DNA of 64,000 bases from Bacteroidota bacterium. Lineage in GTDB: Bacteria > Bacteroidota > Bacteroidia > Chitinophagales > JADIYW01. Positions 10,419-21,100 of this stretch are shown one piece after another. Numbering within the stretch: position 1 is the first letter of the stretch; every line of letters begins with the position of its first letter. The stretch is taken from contig CAUJCO010000008.1 of NCBI GenBank assembly GCA_963169645.1, forward strand, positions 1-64,000, written 5' to 3'. Below the pieces are notes generated by a model. It had not been told where the DNA came from and did not search any database. It saw nothing but the letters and a program-made list of their open reading frames with translations. Position numbers and translations under genes: made by a program.

Positions 10419-10865
10419 GTTTGTTGTTTTTATTAACACAAAGATGAGAAGTTAATATTAAGAATTATTTACAGATTTAACAATAAAGTGACATATCATA
10501 ATTTATTTGTATATGAGCTTATGAATGTCAAATAGATTGATTATCACACAGTTATATGTAATTTTGTTGGGCTTTTATTTCATTTTTGTGACAAAGGTTT
10601 TAATGTTGGGTTCTTAAAATAAAATAAATATGAATTGATTTTCTGAATAATTGATACCAAATACCATTGTTTTCTTCTGAAAACACATGAGTTCTCAATT
10701 CTTCCATCTATTCAAGTGCAAAGTTGAACGAAATACTAGTTACGTTCATAGTCGATTTATTTTTTAGTTGTGACTTTAATAATTATGCATTATATTGCCA
10801 ATTACAAGCATAAAATATTTATTATTAGATATTTGTATTAAAATAATTATAAAACTTGTGACATT

Positions 10866-12371
10866 ATGGATACGTTGAAAGAGTTACTAAAAATTGTTAA
10901 TCGGAAGCGATTATCCAAAGTAGATGTTTTTGACAAGACTTTTTTTAATCAAAATCATACGAACTTATATTTAAAACTTTACGAAGGATTGGAAAAAGGT
11001 ATTATTACGAATGATGAGACGGCAGCAGATTATATTTATGGAAATGCAGATAAAGATGCCAAATTTCGAAAGCTCAAATCTCGATTTAAAGTAAAAATGC
11101 AAAAGACCGTTCTGTTGTTAGACACAGACGAAGTATTTATAAATCCGCAGAGTAGAGCCTTTTATGAATGTACATTAAATAACCAAATCATTGAAATTAT
11201 TATTAAAATTTCCGGTACAACGAAATTAGTGTATGAGTTGGTAAAAGAAAATTATGCCAAGGCGGAGCAATTCAAATTCTATGATATCTTAAAAAATTAT
11301 TCCTATTATTTATTAAGTTATTATGCACTTAGTGGAAATATAAAAGAATTCTCGAAAGAACAAGAATTGTATTTAAAATATATTGAATTGGCACAAAAAG
11401 AACAATATGCTAAATTTTTATATTTTAAAGCGTCAATACAATTTGAAAACCAAGCACCCATTACAGATGCATTGTTGGATGATGTGTTTAAGATTTTAAA
11501 CGAGTTTAAATTATTAAAAACGGAATTAAGGAATACAGAAATTGAGTTCTTTTATTACTACCTATCTTTAGAGTATTTGCAAAAAAGTAACAAGATTAAT
11601 GAATTAATTGATATTTGTAATGATGCGGATAATTATATGATTATGAATCCGGCTTCGTTTACAAATACTCGTAAGGTTATTATACTTATTTATAAGCTTT
11701 CAGCCTTACTTTCCGCAAAAAAATATGAGGATGGCATTCAGCTTATCCAAAATGAGGCACATTTAGATTTACCCGAAAATAATTTTAACTGGTTTTTATT
11801 AAAAGAAATTCAATTTAAATTGTACCTACAACACCACGATATTGAACAGGCTACAAATGTGTATGATGAAGTGTTACAAAATAAATCGTTTAAAAGACAA
11901 TCGGAACGCTTAATAGAAAGATGGAAAATATTATACGCATATTTAGTGTTTATGGATTATTATTTAAACAAAGGTGCGTATAAATTTAGTTTGGCAAAAT
12001 TCTTGAACGAAGTTCCGGTGAATTCAAAAGATAAATCCGGTTTTAATTTCGCCATTCGTATGTTGGAAGTGTTATTTCATGCCGCTAAAAATGACTTTAA
12101 TCTTATTTTTGCTAAAATGGATGCATTGCGTTCCTACCGATCACGCTATTTGAACGATAACACCTATAAGCGAAATCACCTCTTACTCAGTTTGATGCTA
12201 AAAGCAGAAAAATCCGGATTTAATTATAAAGATTTAAAAAATGCAGACTGGTACGAAATAGCAGAACTTCGAAAACCCAATCAATATATCATTGCTGAAT
12301 GGGAAATAATTCCGTACGAAGTTTTATGGGATATTTTTGTATCGTTTGCACAAGAAAAACGCACGGAGTAG
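10866..12371 (+). CDS. Hypothetical helical (TPR-like) protein, 501 aa
   Basis: Intact long ORF with Bacteroidota codon usage; no catalytic motif recognised. Confidence 0.75.
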   Translation: MDTLKELLKIVNRKRLSKVDVFDKTFFNQNHTNLYLKLYEGLEKGIITNDETAADYIYGNADKDAKFRKLKSRFKVKMQKTVLLLDTDEVFINPQSRAFYECTLNNQIIEIIIKISGTTKLVYELVKENYAKAEQFKFYDILKNYSYYLLSYYALSGNIKEFSKEQELYLKYIELAQKEQYAKFLYFKASIQFENQAPITDALLDDVFKILNEFKLLKTELRNTEIEFFYYYLSLEYLQKSNKINELIDICNDADNYMIMNPASFTNTRKVIILIYKLSALLSAKKYEDGIQLIQNEAHLDLPENNFNWFLLKEIQFKLYLQHHDIEQATNVYDEVLQNKSFKRQSERLIERWKILYAYLVFMDYYLNKGAYKFSLAKFLNEVPVNSKDKSGFNFAIRMLEVLFHAAKNDFNLIFAKMDALRSYRSRYLNDNTYKRNHLLLSLMLKAEKSGFNYKDLKNADWYEIAELRKPNQYIIAEWEIIPYEVLWDIFVSFAQEKRTE

Positions 12372-12406
12372 TATTTTTTTATATTAGTTTTAATTTAGCC
12401 AGCTAG

Positions 12407-13075
12407 ATGAGTATAAATAAAATTGGACAAAACATTGTAATTCTATTAGAAAAATTTCTGTTCTTATTAGATGAAGACAAACCGATACACGCTTTGTCTG
12501 AGTATAGCTTTTTAAGCACGATAGAATCGAATTACCTGGATATTAAAACGGAAATTGAAAACTTCAATCAAGTGTCTTTCAGAAATATGGAAGATTTATC
12601 TGCTGAACAACAACGAATTGTAGAACGAAATAAATGGAAAACATTTTTCTTGCGAGTAGCCGGAAAAGATATTGAAAGGAATGCTGCGTATTTTCCATTA
12701 ACCATGAAATTATTAAATGAAAAATCGATTAAAACCGTATTTTTTTCCATCATGGAACCAAACACACACATTACACCACATCGTGGTGTATATAAAGGTT
12801 TTTTGCGATATCATTTGGGTTTGATAATGCCCAATGAAAAAAATAAAACAGCCATAAAGATTGGCGATGCCATTTATTATTGGGAAGAAGGAAAAGCATT
12901 TTTATTTGATGATACGTTTGAACACGAAGCGTGGAATAAAACCAACGAGCAACGCATTATCCTATTAATTGATATAGAAAGAAAATTTACATTTCCATTC
13001 AATTTGTTGAATAAATTGATTTTATCGTTGATTAGTATATCACCTTTGGCAAGAGGTGTTTATAAAAAAGCATAA
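12407..13075 (+). CDS. Aspartyl/asparaginyl beta-hydroxylase family dioxygenase
   Basis: EPNTHITPHRGVYKGFLRYHLGLIMP...FDDTFEHEAWN (HxG and distal His pattern). Confidence 0.88.
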   Translation: MSINKIGQNIVILLEKFLFLLDEDKPIHALSEYSFLSTIESNYLDIKTEIENFNQVSFRNMEDLSAEQQRIVERNKWKTFFLRVAGKDIERNAAYFPLTMKLLNEKSIKTVFFSIMEPNTHITPHRGVYKGFLRYHLGLIMPNEKNKTAIKIGDAIYYWEEGKAFLFDDTFEHEAWNKTNEQRIILLIDIERKFTFPFNLLNKLILSLISISPLARGVYKKA

Positions 13076-13078
13076 GCT

Positions 13079-13816
13079 TTAAACAAGTGCAAGAAAGTTA
13101 TAATTTATAGAAGTTACTTTGCAGCCTAATCTGTTGTATTTATTGATGAGTGCTATGTTATCTGCTCTAGTACCAAATGTAATTGCATTTATTTGATGTG
13201 TATAGTTGTAATGTATCATTGCATAAATTAACTTTTCATATACTTTTACATTTCTTTTATTGAAAATTATTCCGGTGTAGGGTCTGTATATTTGGTTGTT
13301 GCTATTGATAGTATAAGAAGAGAAACCAACTATTTCATTTTCTTGTTGATTTTTATATAATTGAATGCCACTATTGGGTTGATTAAATAAGTCGAGTATA
13401 TAACTTTGTAAGGCTTGCAATTCCATTTTTGATGAAATCTTATCTTTTAGAAATGGAATAGTAGCGTACCCAAAAGTAGCATTTTCAAAAACATCTTTTA
13501 TTAATTGAGCTATCATTTCTTTATCATCGAGTGTAGCTTCCTTTAATTCGTAATCTAAATCGAGCGGAAAATCTTCCACTTGTGAAGTGTCTTTTTCGTA
13601 ATTAAAAATGGCATTTATAAAAGTATATTTTTTAAATGCACGAAACTCATTTGATAAGTCAAAATTGGTAGATGGTAAAGCAAAACGTACTAAGTCAACT
13701 TGGTTGTCAGATAAAAATTGTTGTTGTTGCTCAAGCGTATTTTGAAGGAGAAAATCTGCGGTAGCTCTGTAAAAATTTAATTGATATACGTTGGATTCTA
13801 TTTCGGATTTAATCAT
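13079..13816 (-). CDS. GNAT-like N-acetyltransferase family protein
   Basis: GNAT-like architecture: DKEMIAQLIKDVFENA...ENEIVGFSSYTINSN...NIALINKYNRLGCK. Confidence 0.6.
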   Translation of the reverse strand: MIKSEIESNVYQLNFYRATADFLLQNTLEQQQQFLSDNQVDLVRFALPSTNFDLSNEFRAFKKYTFINAIFNYEKDTSQVEDFPLDLDYELKEATLDDKEMIAQLIKDVFENATFGYATIPFLKDKISSKMELQALQSYILDLFNQPNSGIQLYKNQQENEIVGFSSYTINSNNQIYRPYTGIIFNKRNVKVYEKLIYAMIHYNYTHQINAITFGTRADNIALINKYNRLGCKVTSINYNFLALV

Positions 13817-14157
13817 AATGTTTATAGTTTATCGAATTTGTATCACCCCTAATTACCTACCGGTTTTTAATGGAATGATTGCTAAGAAAAACTAAAATAA
13901 CTATTTTTTTTTCATGTAATATATTTCATATCGCACAAACCGTAAAGTTTTTCAAATTTCTTCATTACGTATGATTAAAAAGCGAAATTTCCTTTCTTCC
14001 ATATTGTTAAATGAAAAAAGAACCGAATGCTCTCTTTTTTTAGTTCAATTCTATATGAAATTTATTATTGATTTATTTTTGAATTGTATTTCTGGTCTGA
14101 TTATTGAAGAATTGTATGTTGTATTTATTTTCTTTACATTTGAATAAAAAAATCAGT

Positions 14158-15099
14158 ATGAAACATTTTCTATTCAGCTTGGTCGTATTTTTTATTTTCT
14201 TTTTTCAACCTTCAATACACGCATCCGATTTTTCGAGTCATAGCTACGAAGCAATGCTTGGAGATTCGTTGTTGAAAAAAATACCATCAGATACACTGTT
14301 TAGGTTTGTAAAAAAATATGGAAAAGATTCGTTGATTCATCAACTTGATGAAAGAATTAAGGCTGCTACTCATTTCATGGGAAATACAATTTTTGATATA
14401 GAAAGCGAATCTCATTTTAGAAAATTAAGTATGATAAACCAAAAATTTAATTTAGGTTTGGATTCTCAGATTGTTGCACGTGAACGATTAAATAGCGAAT
14501 ATCTCTTTAGCTTATATGGTAAATATTTTAAGGATATTTCAAGATTGGATGAAATAGATAAAGTTGTTAAAGAAACTTCAAATCTTGATTCTTTATTGGA
14601 AGCATCATCCTACAAATCAGTGGAACGAAATTTTATGATTACATTTTGTCATCAATTACCATGGCACAAAAAATTAATAGATAAAATGTATGACTTTTCA
14701 CAATTAACCATTCAACTAAGAAATGAATTTTATTGGCAGTTTTATGAATTGGCTTCTAAAAATTGTGTTGTAGATAGTGTAGCTCATTTTGAGTATCTAA
14801 GAAGTCAATTAAAAATAGATGCATTAAATATCGCTTCGTATAAAGATACGTTATTGTTAACAGACCATACCAATTATATAGAACCGATAAAATCACTTGC
14901 ATATGCATTATATTCGAATGATTTTACAATAAAAGATGGTGCTCCAATTGGATTGTTGTTATCTACACAAAGAGTTGATGGCGGATTCCCAAAAAATCTA
15001 CTGGAAGAGAACGGGCAAATAATATCTACTTTATTTGGATTGTGGGCTCTTTGTGAAATTAGAGATGAATGCATCGCAACAAAATTTCCCAAAAAATAA
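14158..15099 (+). CDS. Secreted hypothetical protein with a C-terminal prenyltransferase/squalene-cyclase-like helix repeat
   Basis: Signal peptide MKHFLFSLVVFFIFFFQPSIHA (start refined from 14104); C-term LLLSTQRVDGGFPKNLLEENGQIISTLFGLWALCEI resembles one alpha/alpha-toroid repeat. Confidence 0.6.
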   Translation: MKHFLFSLVVFFIFFFQPSIHASDFSSHSYEAMLGDSLLKKIPSDTLFRFVKKYGKDSLIHQLDERIKAATHFMGNTIFDIESESHFRKLSMINQKFNLGLDSQIVARERLNSEYLFSLYGKYFKDISRLDEIDKVVKETSNLDSLLEASSYKSVERNFMITFCHQLPWHKKLIDKMYDFSQLTIQLRNEFYWQFYELASKNCVVDSVAHFEYLRSQLKIDALNIASYKDTLLLTDHTNYIEPIKSLAYALYSNDFTIKDGAPIGLLLSTQRVDGGFPKNLLEENGQIISTLFGLWALCEIRDECIATKFPKK

Positions 15100-15113
15100 A
15101 TTTCATTTCCTTT

Positions 15114-17081
15114 TTAGTAATTATTATTTGTGTTTTGTAGATATGGTTCAAATTGCTGATACATCGTTGTATCGCGTTTGGATTTATAGAAATTAAAATA
15201 AAGATTTGCATAAGCAGTGGATTGCATTCCTAATTGGAAGGCACGCAACATATATTTACCGGAAGCAGCTGTGTCGCCTAAATGTAAATAATTATATCCT
15301 TTAGTTTCATACGAGATACTTAATGAAGGTCGTCTTTGAATAATGCTATCACAAAATCGAAATGAGCCGTCTATTCTACTTAAATTGTGTAAGGTAGAAA
15401 TTAATTTGTAGTAACCTATATCAGTAATGGTATCAATGGTTAGCAGTTTATGATAAAAATAAGTCGCAGTATCGTACGATTTTCTTTTGTAAAATAAATC
15501 GCCCAACATATTTGATGTAAGTGCACTTGAGTCTGTAATAGAATTAATATATGCAAAAGTAGTATAGGCAGAATCTTTATTTCCTAACCCGAGGTAACTC
15601 AATGCCTTTGATTCTAAAATAAAAATATCGTCTTTATAAACAGCGTCCGCATTTAAAGCACAATTGAGCGCTTTGGAGTATAATGTTTGTGCTATTTCTG
15701 CTTGTTGTTCATTTCGTGCGGCATTTAAGTAGTGTGTAGCACCTATTCTATTGCCTTGAAATGAGTTAGTTAATTGAGGAATGTCTTTATCCATTAAACT
15801 AATAATATCTTTCCACGCTACATTTCTACTCCAAGTAAATGGTAAATAAATAAATGATATCAATAATGCAATTAAAATAGATAGTTGATGGATAGATAAT
15901 CCCTTTTGCTGTTTTTTATTTTTAGACTTATTCTTGGTATACTGTATATATTTATCAGTACACCAAATTATAAACCATGCGACAAATAAACAGAATCCTA
16001 ACGAAGCAATGAATGCATATCTGTCTGCAACAATACCGGCAACAAGTACATACATGTTACTACAATAGTATAGGGTTGCATAAAAAAATAAAATAGCATA
16101 AGCTCCCATTTTTTCTTCTTTCTTATATAAGATAAAAGCTCCTAAAAGAATACTGCAATGTAATAACAAGTATAAAATTTGTTGTATATTATTGATAGGC
16201 AACAATGGAATCATATCGTATCCAAAATAGAAATAATAACCTTGCGGAATTATCATAAATTTTAGATAAGTTGTATATGTACTTATAGCTTGACTTAGTT
16301 GATAAAAGAACGTGGTTTTTTCTACGATAGGATTTTCAGTATAAATGATGCTATTTCCTATAGAGTATTCATGGGGCAAATAAAAATTTAGTATTATACT
16401 TAAAATTAAAACAAGTATAATAATTGGAGTTAAGCCCTTTAAAATTTGCTTTATCGAAGCTAAATTGTAGATTATTAACGTCAAAGGAACAATTAAGAGC
16501 ACATTGTAATTATCTCTCTTGGTGCTAACGGCTAATAAAAACAATAGGATTCCAAAACAATAGCCTTTAAGTTTCTTTTTTGTTTGTTGACTTGTTGCAT
16601 AATACGTAAAATAATAAATACTCCAAATACTAAGTAACATACCTAAAATAGTATCTCTGCTTTTTAAATTACATACTGCATTTGCATGTATCGGATGTGC
16701 TAAAAAAAGAATCGAACAAATGAGTGCAATAGCAGTTGCATGTTTTTCCGGTAATTGTTTAATAAATATATAAATTGAAAAACATAAACTTACAAATAGG
16801 ATTAAATTTATCAAATGAGAAATAGTCGGATGAATTTCACCTAGAAACCATTGTTCAAGTGCAAAAGTAAACATGGCAACAGGCCTATAATCTACAAAGT
16901 CATAACGTTGCTTAAAAACTTTAAAACAACTCATAAAATTACTTCCTACTTCCGGAATCTGCTGAAAAATATAACTATCATCAAGTGCAAATCCGTTTTT
17001 TATAGAATTACCATAAAATAGAATAGACAACACACATAAAAGAAGGAAAACAGCCGTATTTGATATGTTTTTTTCAGTCAT
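15114..17081 (-). CDS. TMTC-like (DUF1736 + TPR) integral-membrane protein, putative polyprenol-P-mannose-dependent O-mannosyltransferase
   Basis: LDDSYIF, DYRPVAMFTFALEQWFLGEIHPTISHLINL, LAHPIHANAVCNLKSRDTILGM, VADRYAFIASLGFCLF; C-terminal TPRs. Confidence 0.8.
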   Translation of the reverse strand: MTEKNISNTAVFLLLCVLSILFYGNSIKNGFALDDSYIFQQIPEVGSNFMSCFKVFKQRYDFVDYRPVAMFTFALEQWFLGEIHPTISHLINLILFVSLCFSIYIFIKQLPEKHATAIALICSILFLAHPIHANAVCNLKSRDTILGMLLSIWSIYYFTYYATSQQTKKKLKGYCFGILLFLLAVSTKRDNYNVLLIVPLTLIIYNLASIKQILKGLTPIIILVLILSIILNFYLPHEYSIGNSIIYTENPIVEKTTFFYQLSQAISTYTTYLKFMIIPQGYYFYFGYDMIPLLPINNIQQILYLLLHCSILLGAFILYKKEEKMGAYAILFFYATLYYCSNMYVLVAGIVADRYAFIASLGFCLFVAWFIIWCTDKYIQYTKNKSKNKKQQKGLSIHQLSILIALLISFIYLPFTWSRNVAWKDIISLMDKDIPQLTNSFQGNRIGATHYLNAARNEQQAEIAQTLYSKALNCALNADAVYKDDIFILESKALSYLGLGNKDSAYTTFAYINSITDSSALTSNMLGDLFYKRKSYDTATYFYHKLLTIDTITDIGYYKLISTLHNLSRIDGSFRFCDSIIQRRPSLSISYETKGYNYLHLGDTAASGKYMLRAFQLGMQSTAYANLYFNFYKSKRDTTMYQQFEPYLQNTNNNY

Positions 17082-17141
17082 AGAAATGACAAGGTAAGAT
17101 TTTTCTTTTCAGTATCAAAAAAGTTTTAGTAGTTTTATATT

Positions 17142-18035
17142 ATGGCTTTTCAGCAGCTATTTAGTTTAATCTTGAGTCTATTATTTATAAGTAGTACGTT
17201 GCCATCATTTGCACAAGTTATGGATATAAGTGATTATAATACATATACAGATTTAGAAACTGCCTCCAAACAACCGAAGAAAGTTTATGCACTTTCATTA
17301 GAAAGTCAACAATTAAAATCAGTTCCTGATGCTATACGAAAATTTTCTAATCTTCGTTTTCTGTCTTTAGATAATAATCAAATTGAACAATTGCCGGGTT
17401 GGTTTGCAGAATTAAGTAATTTAAAGGAATTAAGATTGAATTATAATTGCTTCAAAGTATTTCCCTCTCAATTGTTTAGTTTGGAAGAACTTACTAATCT
17501 ACAAATGCAATATAATCAATTGGAGCGAATTCCAATGGGTATCATAACACTCAGTAAATTAGAAAAACTAGATGTTTCTGATAATAATATTTCTGTAATA
17601 GAAAATGGATTTTACGCTTTAAATAACTTAAAATTAGCTCGATTTAGAAATAATAAATTAGTTTCGATAGACCCTCAAATTCAGAACTTAAACCAATTAG
17701 AAGTTTTATGTTTCGCTCGTAATGATATCCATTCAATTCCTATTCAATTGTTCAATCTTACTAACCTTAATTATTTGTCGTTATGGGATAATGAAATTAC
17801 TCAGTTGCCCGATCAGGTATGTAAACTTAATAAATTAGAATGGATTGGATTGTTTTCGAATAAATTAACTGAATTTCCGCTCTGCGTATTAAGCCTGCCA
17901 TCCATAATAACTATTAATATGGGTGATAATTTGTATGATAGTACATTTATCTCTAATGTTAAATCTGCACTATATCAGTACCCCAAACTGAATATTTTTT
18001 TTGATAAAAAGCAAAATATGGATTTTTTCCATTAA
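17142..18035 (+). CDS. Secreted leucine-rich-repeat protein
   Basis: Signal peptide; about nine 23-aa LRRs such as LSNLKELRLNYNCFKVFPSQLF and LTNLNYLSLWDNEITQLPDQVC. Confidence 0.9.
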   Translation: MAFQQLFSLILSLLFISSTLPSFAQVMDISDYNTYTDLETASKQPKKVYALSLESQQLKSVPDAIRKFSNLRFLSLDNNQIEQLPGWFAELSNLKELRLNYNCFKVFPSQLFSLEELTNLQMQYNQLERIPMGIITLSKLEKLDVSDNNISVIENGFYALNNLKLARFRNNKLVSIDPQIQNLNQLEVLCFARNDIHSIPIQLFNLTNLNYLSLWDNEITQLPDQVCKLNKLEWIGLFSNKLTEFPLCVLSLPSIITINMGDNLYDSTFISNVKSALYQYPKLNIFFDKKQNMDFFH

Positions 18036-18115
18036 ATTTACCTTAGCATAAGATTATTAATACTATTTCTAAGGGTTTAGCAATAGCACGTTTTATTAAT
18101 TTGTAAATTATTTAT

Positions 18116-21100
18116 ATGTATAAATTTATACACTCTATTCTCATTTTTATTGGTTTAAGTTTAGTATCATTAGATGCTAATGCCCAAACAGTATCAATTA
18201 ACATAAATAACGTTTCAGTTGGTATGTATAGTGGCTCCGGCTCCGATTGTGGGGACTGTATAAGCTCACCCGATGTTTACATCGATGTCCGTTTTAAACA
18301 CAGCGGTACAGGTACATGGGGCGGTGGTGGCTCCTCTCGTCGTGATAACGTAGGTTGTGATAATTATGGCGGTGTCGGTGGGTATTCTACAAGTGGCATT
18401 GCTTGGTCTAGTGCTACAATTCAAATTCAAATTGATTCATGGGAAGATGATGGCGGTGTTTGCGGTGGTGCAGATGGAGATTGTGCCGGTGGGTATGGTG
18501 ATCCTAATAATGGAACAAACAATTTGACAATTGTGGCACAGCCTTCTTGTGGAACAAATAATGGAGTTTATTATTCTGAACGAATTAATTGTTCTTCGGA
18601 TGGTTCTACCAATGATTACAGAGCAAGATGGTATTATCAATGGTGGTGGGATGCAGGAAGTATAAGTGCTTCAACTACAGCAGGTGTAATTGGTGGCAGT
18701 GCAACTGTTTGTAGCGGTGCAAATATTACAGTTACTAATACTACAAATGGAAGTCTATATCCTCGTGGTACGGTAGTTTTTCAGCAAAGATTTAATGGTG
18801 GTGCTTGGACTGATGTTGGTTCTGCAACGACAAATACCGCAAGTTCTGCATCAACTGTAAGTCAAACATATAGCGCAACTTTATCAACTGCCGGAACGTA
18901 TGAATATAGAAGAGTAGTTAGATATTGTACAAATAGCAGCGGAGGAACAACACAATATGAAAGTAATATTGTCACTATTGTCGTGGTGCCGGATCCATCC
19001 TTTACAACCAGTCCGACTAGCTCTACCCCTGTTTGTACGGGTGGTACAATTCCTAATTTAACAGTTAGTTCGGCTAATGGAACTCCATCCAGAACACACC
19101 AATGGTATAGTAATACCTCCAATAGTTACACAGGAGCAACATCAATTTCAGGGGAAACAGGTACAAGTTATGCACCACCAACAGGGACTGCGGGTAATAT
19201 GTATTATTTTTGCACAGTTTCGTCTGCTGGTTCTGGGTGTACTTCTACAAATAGCTCTATAGCACAGGTACAAGTTGTTTCACAACCTTCGGCATCAGCA
19301 CCTGCATCACCAACAATATGTTTGGGTGGTTCTGCAAACATAACATCTAATCGCTCAGGAGGCACCGGTTTGTTTGATATAAATTGGCAATACTCTGCAG
19401 ATGGAAGTACAGGTTGGGCAAATGTCGTAAACGGTACACCTGCCGGCATCTCATATAGCAATGCCAACACAAGTACAATGACAGTTATTGGTGATGGTTC
19501 AGAGGCATTAGGTGCAAAATATTATCGAATGGTGGCAACTTCTGTTGACCCAAATATTAATTGTGCAGCAATATCTACTAATTCTGTTGTTACCACTATT
19601 GCAGATCCAACTTTATCAATTCCATCAAGTCCTACAGTTTGTGTAGGTGGCTCGGCAAATATTACATCAACTGTATCTGGTGGAACAGGCCCAATGTCTC
19701 GTCAATGGCAATATTCTTCAGACGGTATGTCGTGGGCTTCAGTAACGAATGGTACTCCGTCCGGAATTTCATACGCAGGTGGTACAGGAGGTACCTTAAC
19801 GGTAACCGGAGACGGTTCTGAAACTTCAGGTACATGGTACTATAGATTAAGATATTATCCTACGAGTGGTACTTCCGGCTGTGAAACATATTCTTCTGCA
19901 TCTACGTATACAGTTGTTCTGGAGCCAACTTTGAGTGCTCCTGCTGCCTTAACAACTGTATGTAGTGGTGGAAGTGCTTCATTAACGTCAACTGCTTCCG
20001 GTGGAACAGGTGCCTTTACTTATAGATGGCAATATTCTGCTGATGGTAGTACCGGTTGGGCAAATGTTGTAAATGGTACGCCAGCAGGTATTACCTATGT
20101 AGGTGGTACAGGAACAACGTTGACAGTTTCAGGTAATGGTACAGAAGCAAATATTTCAAAATATTATCGTTTAGTGCTTTCGTCTACTACTATATCAGTA
20201 GGTTGTGATGCTATTTCATCAACTGCCGAAATTAGTACTGTAGCAGATCCAATTATTAATTTACCAACACCGACATCACAAACCGTTTGCCAAAATGGTG
20301 CACCAACTGATTTGTCTACTTCAGCTAGTGGTGGTACTGCAAGTGCTTATACTTATAATTGGTATAGAAATGGAAGTAATTCAACTTCAGGTGGAACTTT
20401 AGTTGGTTCCGGAATAAATTATACTGCCGTTACAAGTGCAATCGGTACTTTATATTATTATTCGATAGTTACTCAACCCGAGTCAGGTTGTGCGGCAACG
20501 ACAGCATCTACTGCTTCTGTAACTATTGTGTCCTTACCAAGTTCCGGTACTTTATCGAAAACACCGAATGTAACAACAGTATGTGAAGGACAGACAGTAT
20601 CTGCAACTGCAACTGCCGGATCTGGTGGAACTGGTACCATTACGGATTATCTAGAATATCGAACAGATGCTGGTTCCGGATATAGTGCGTGGGCTTCTTA
20701 TACTGCTGGAACTCCAATTGCTACAACAGGCTTAGTGTCGGTAGAAATTCAAACATACCGAACAGCAACAGGATCTGGTTGTACCTCAAGTACGCCAACA
20801 GTCGCATCTTGGACAGTAGTTCCTCAACCTCAACCAGGTACACTTGCAAAAACACCAAATGTCACAGATGTGTGTGATGGGGATAATGTATCAGCCGTTT
20901 TCACTGCAGGAACAGGTGGAACTGGAGTTGTTACAGATATATTGCAATATAGATATAATGGAACAGGTGGATGGTCGAACTATACATCCGGTACTAATTT
21001 GTCAACTACAGGAAGAACAATGGTGGAAATTAGAACGTATAGAACATCTACAGGAACAGGATGTAATACAAGTTCGATTAATACAGTTACATGGAATGTT

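Noticed and set aside
10178-10455. Plus-strand ORFs over the repeat array (PPVGST repeats; 10178-10411 and 10228-10455)
   Set aside because: Any 24/27-bp repeat stays open in several frames. The minus frame has the hydrophobic start, a stop exactly at a repeat boundary and the terminator.
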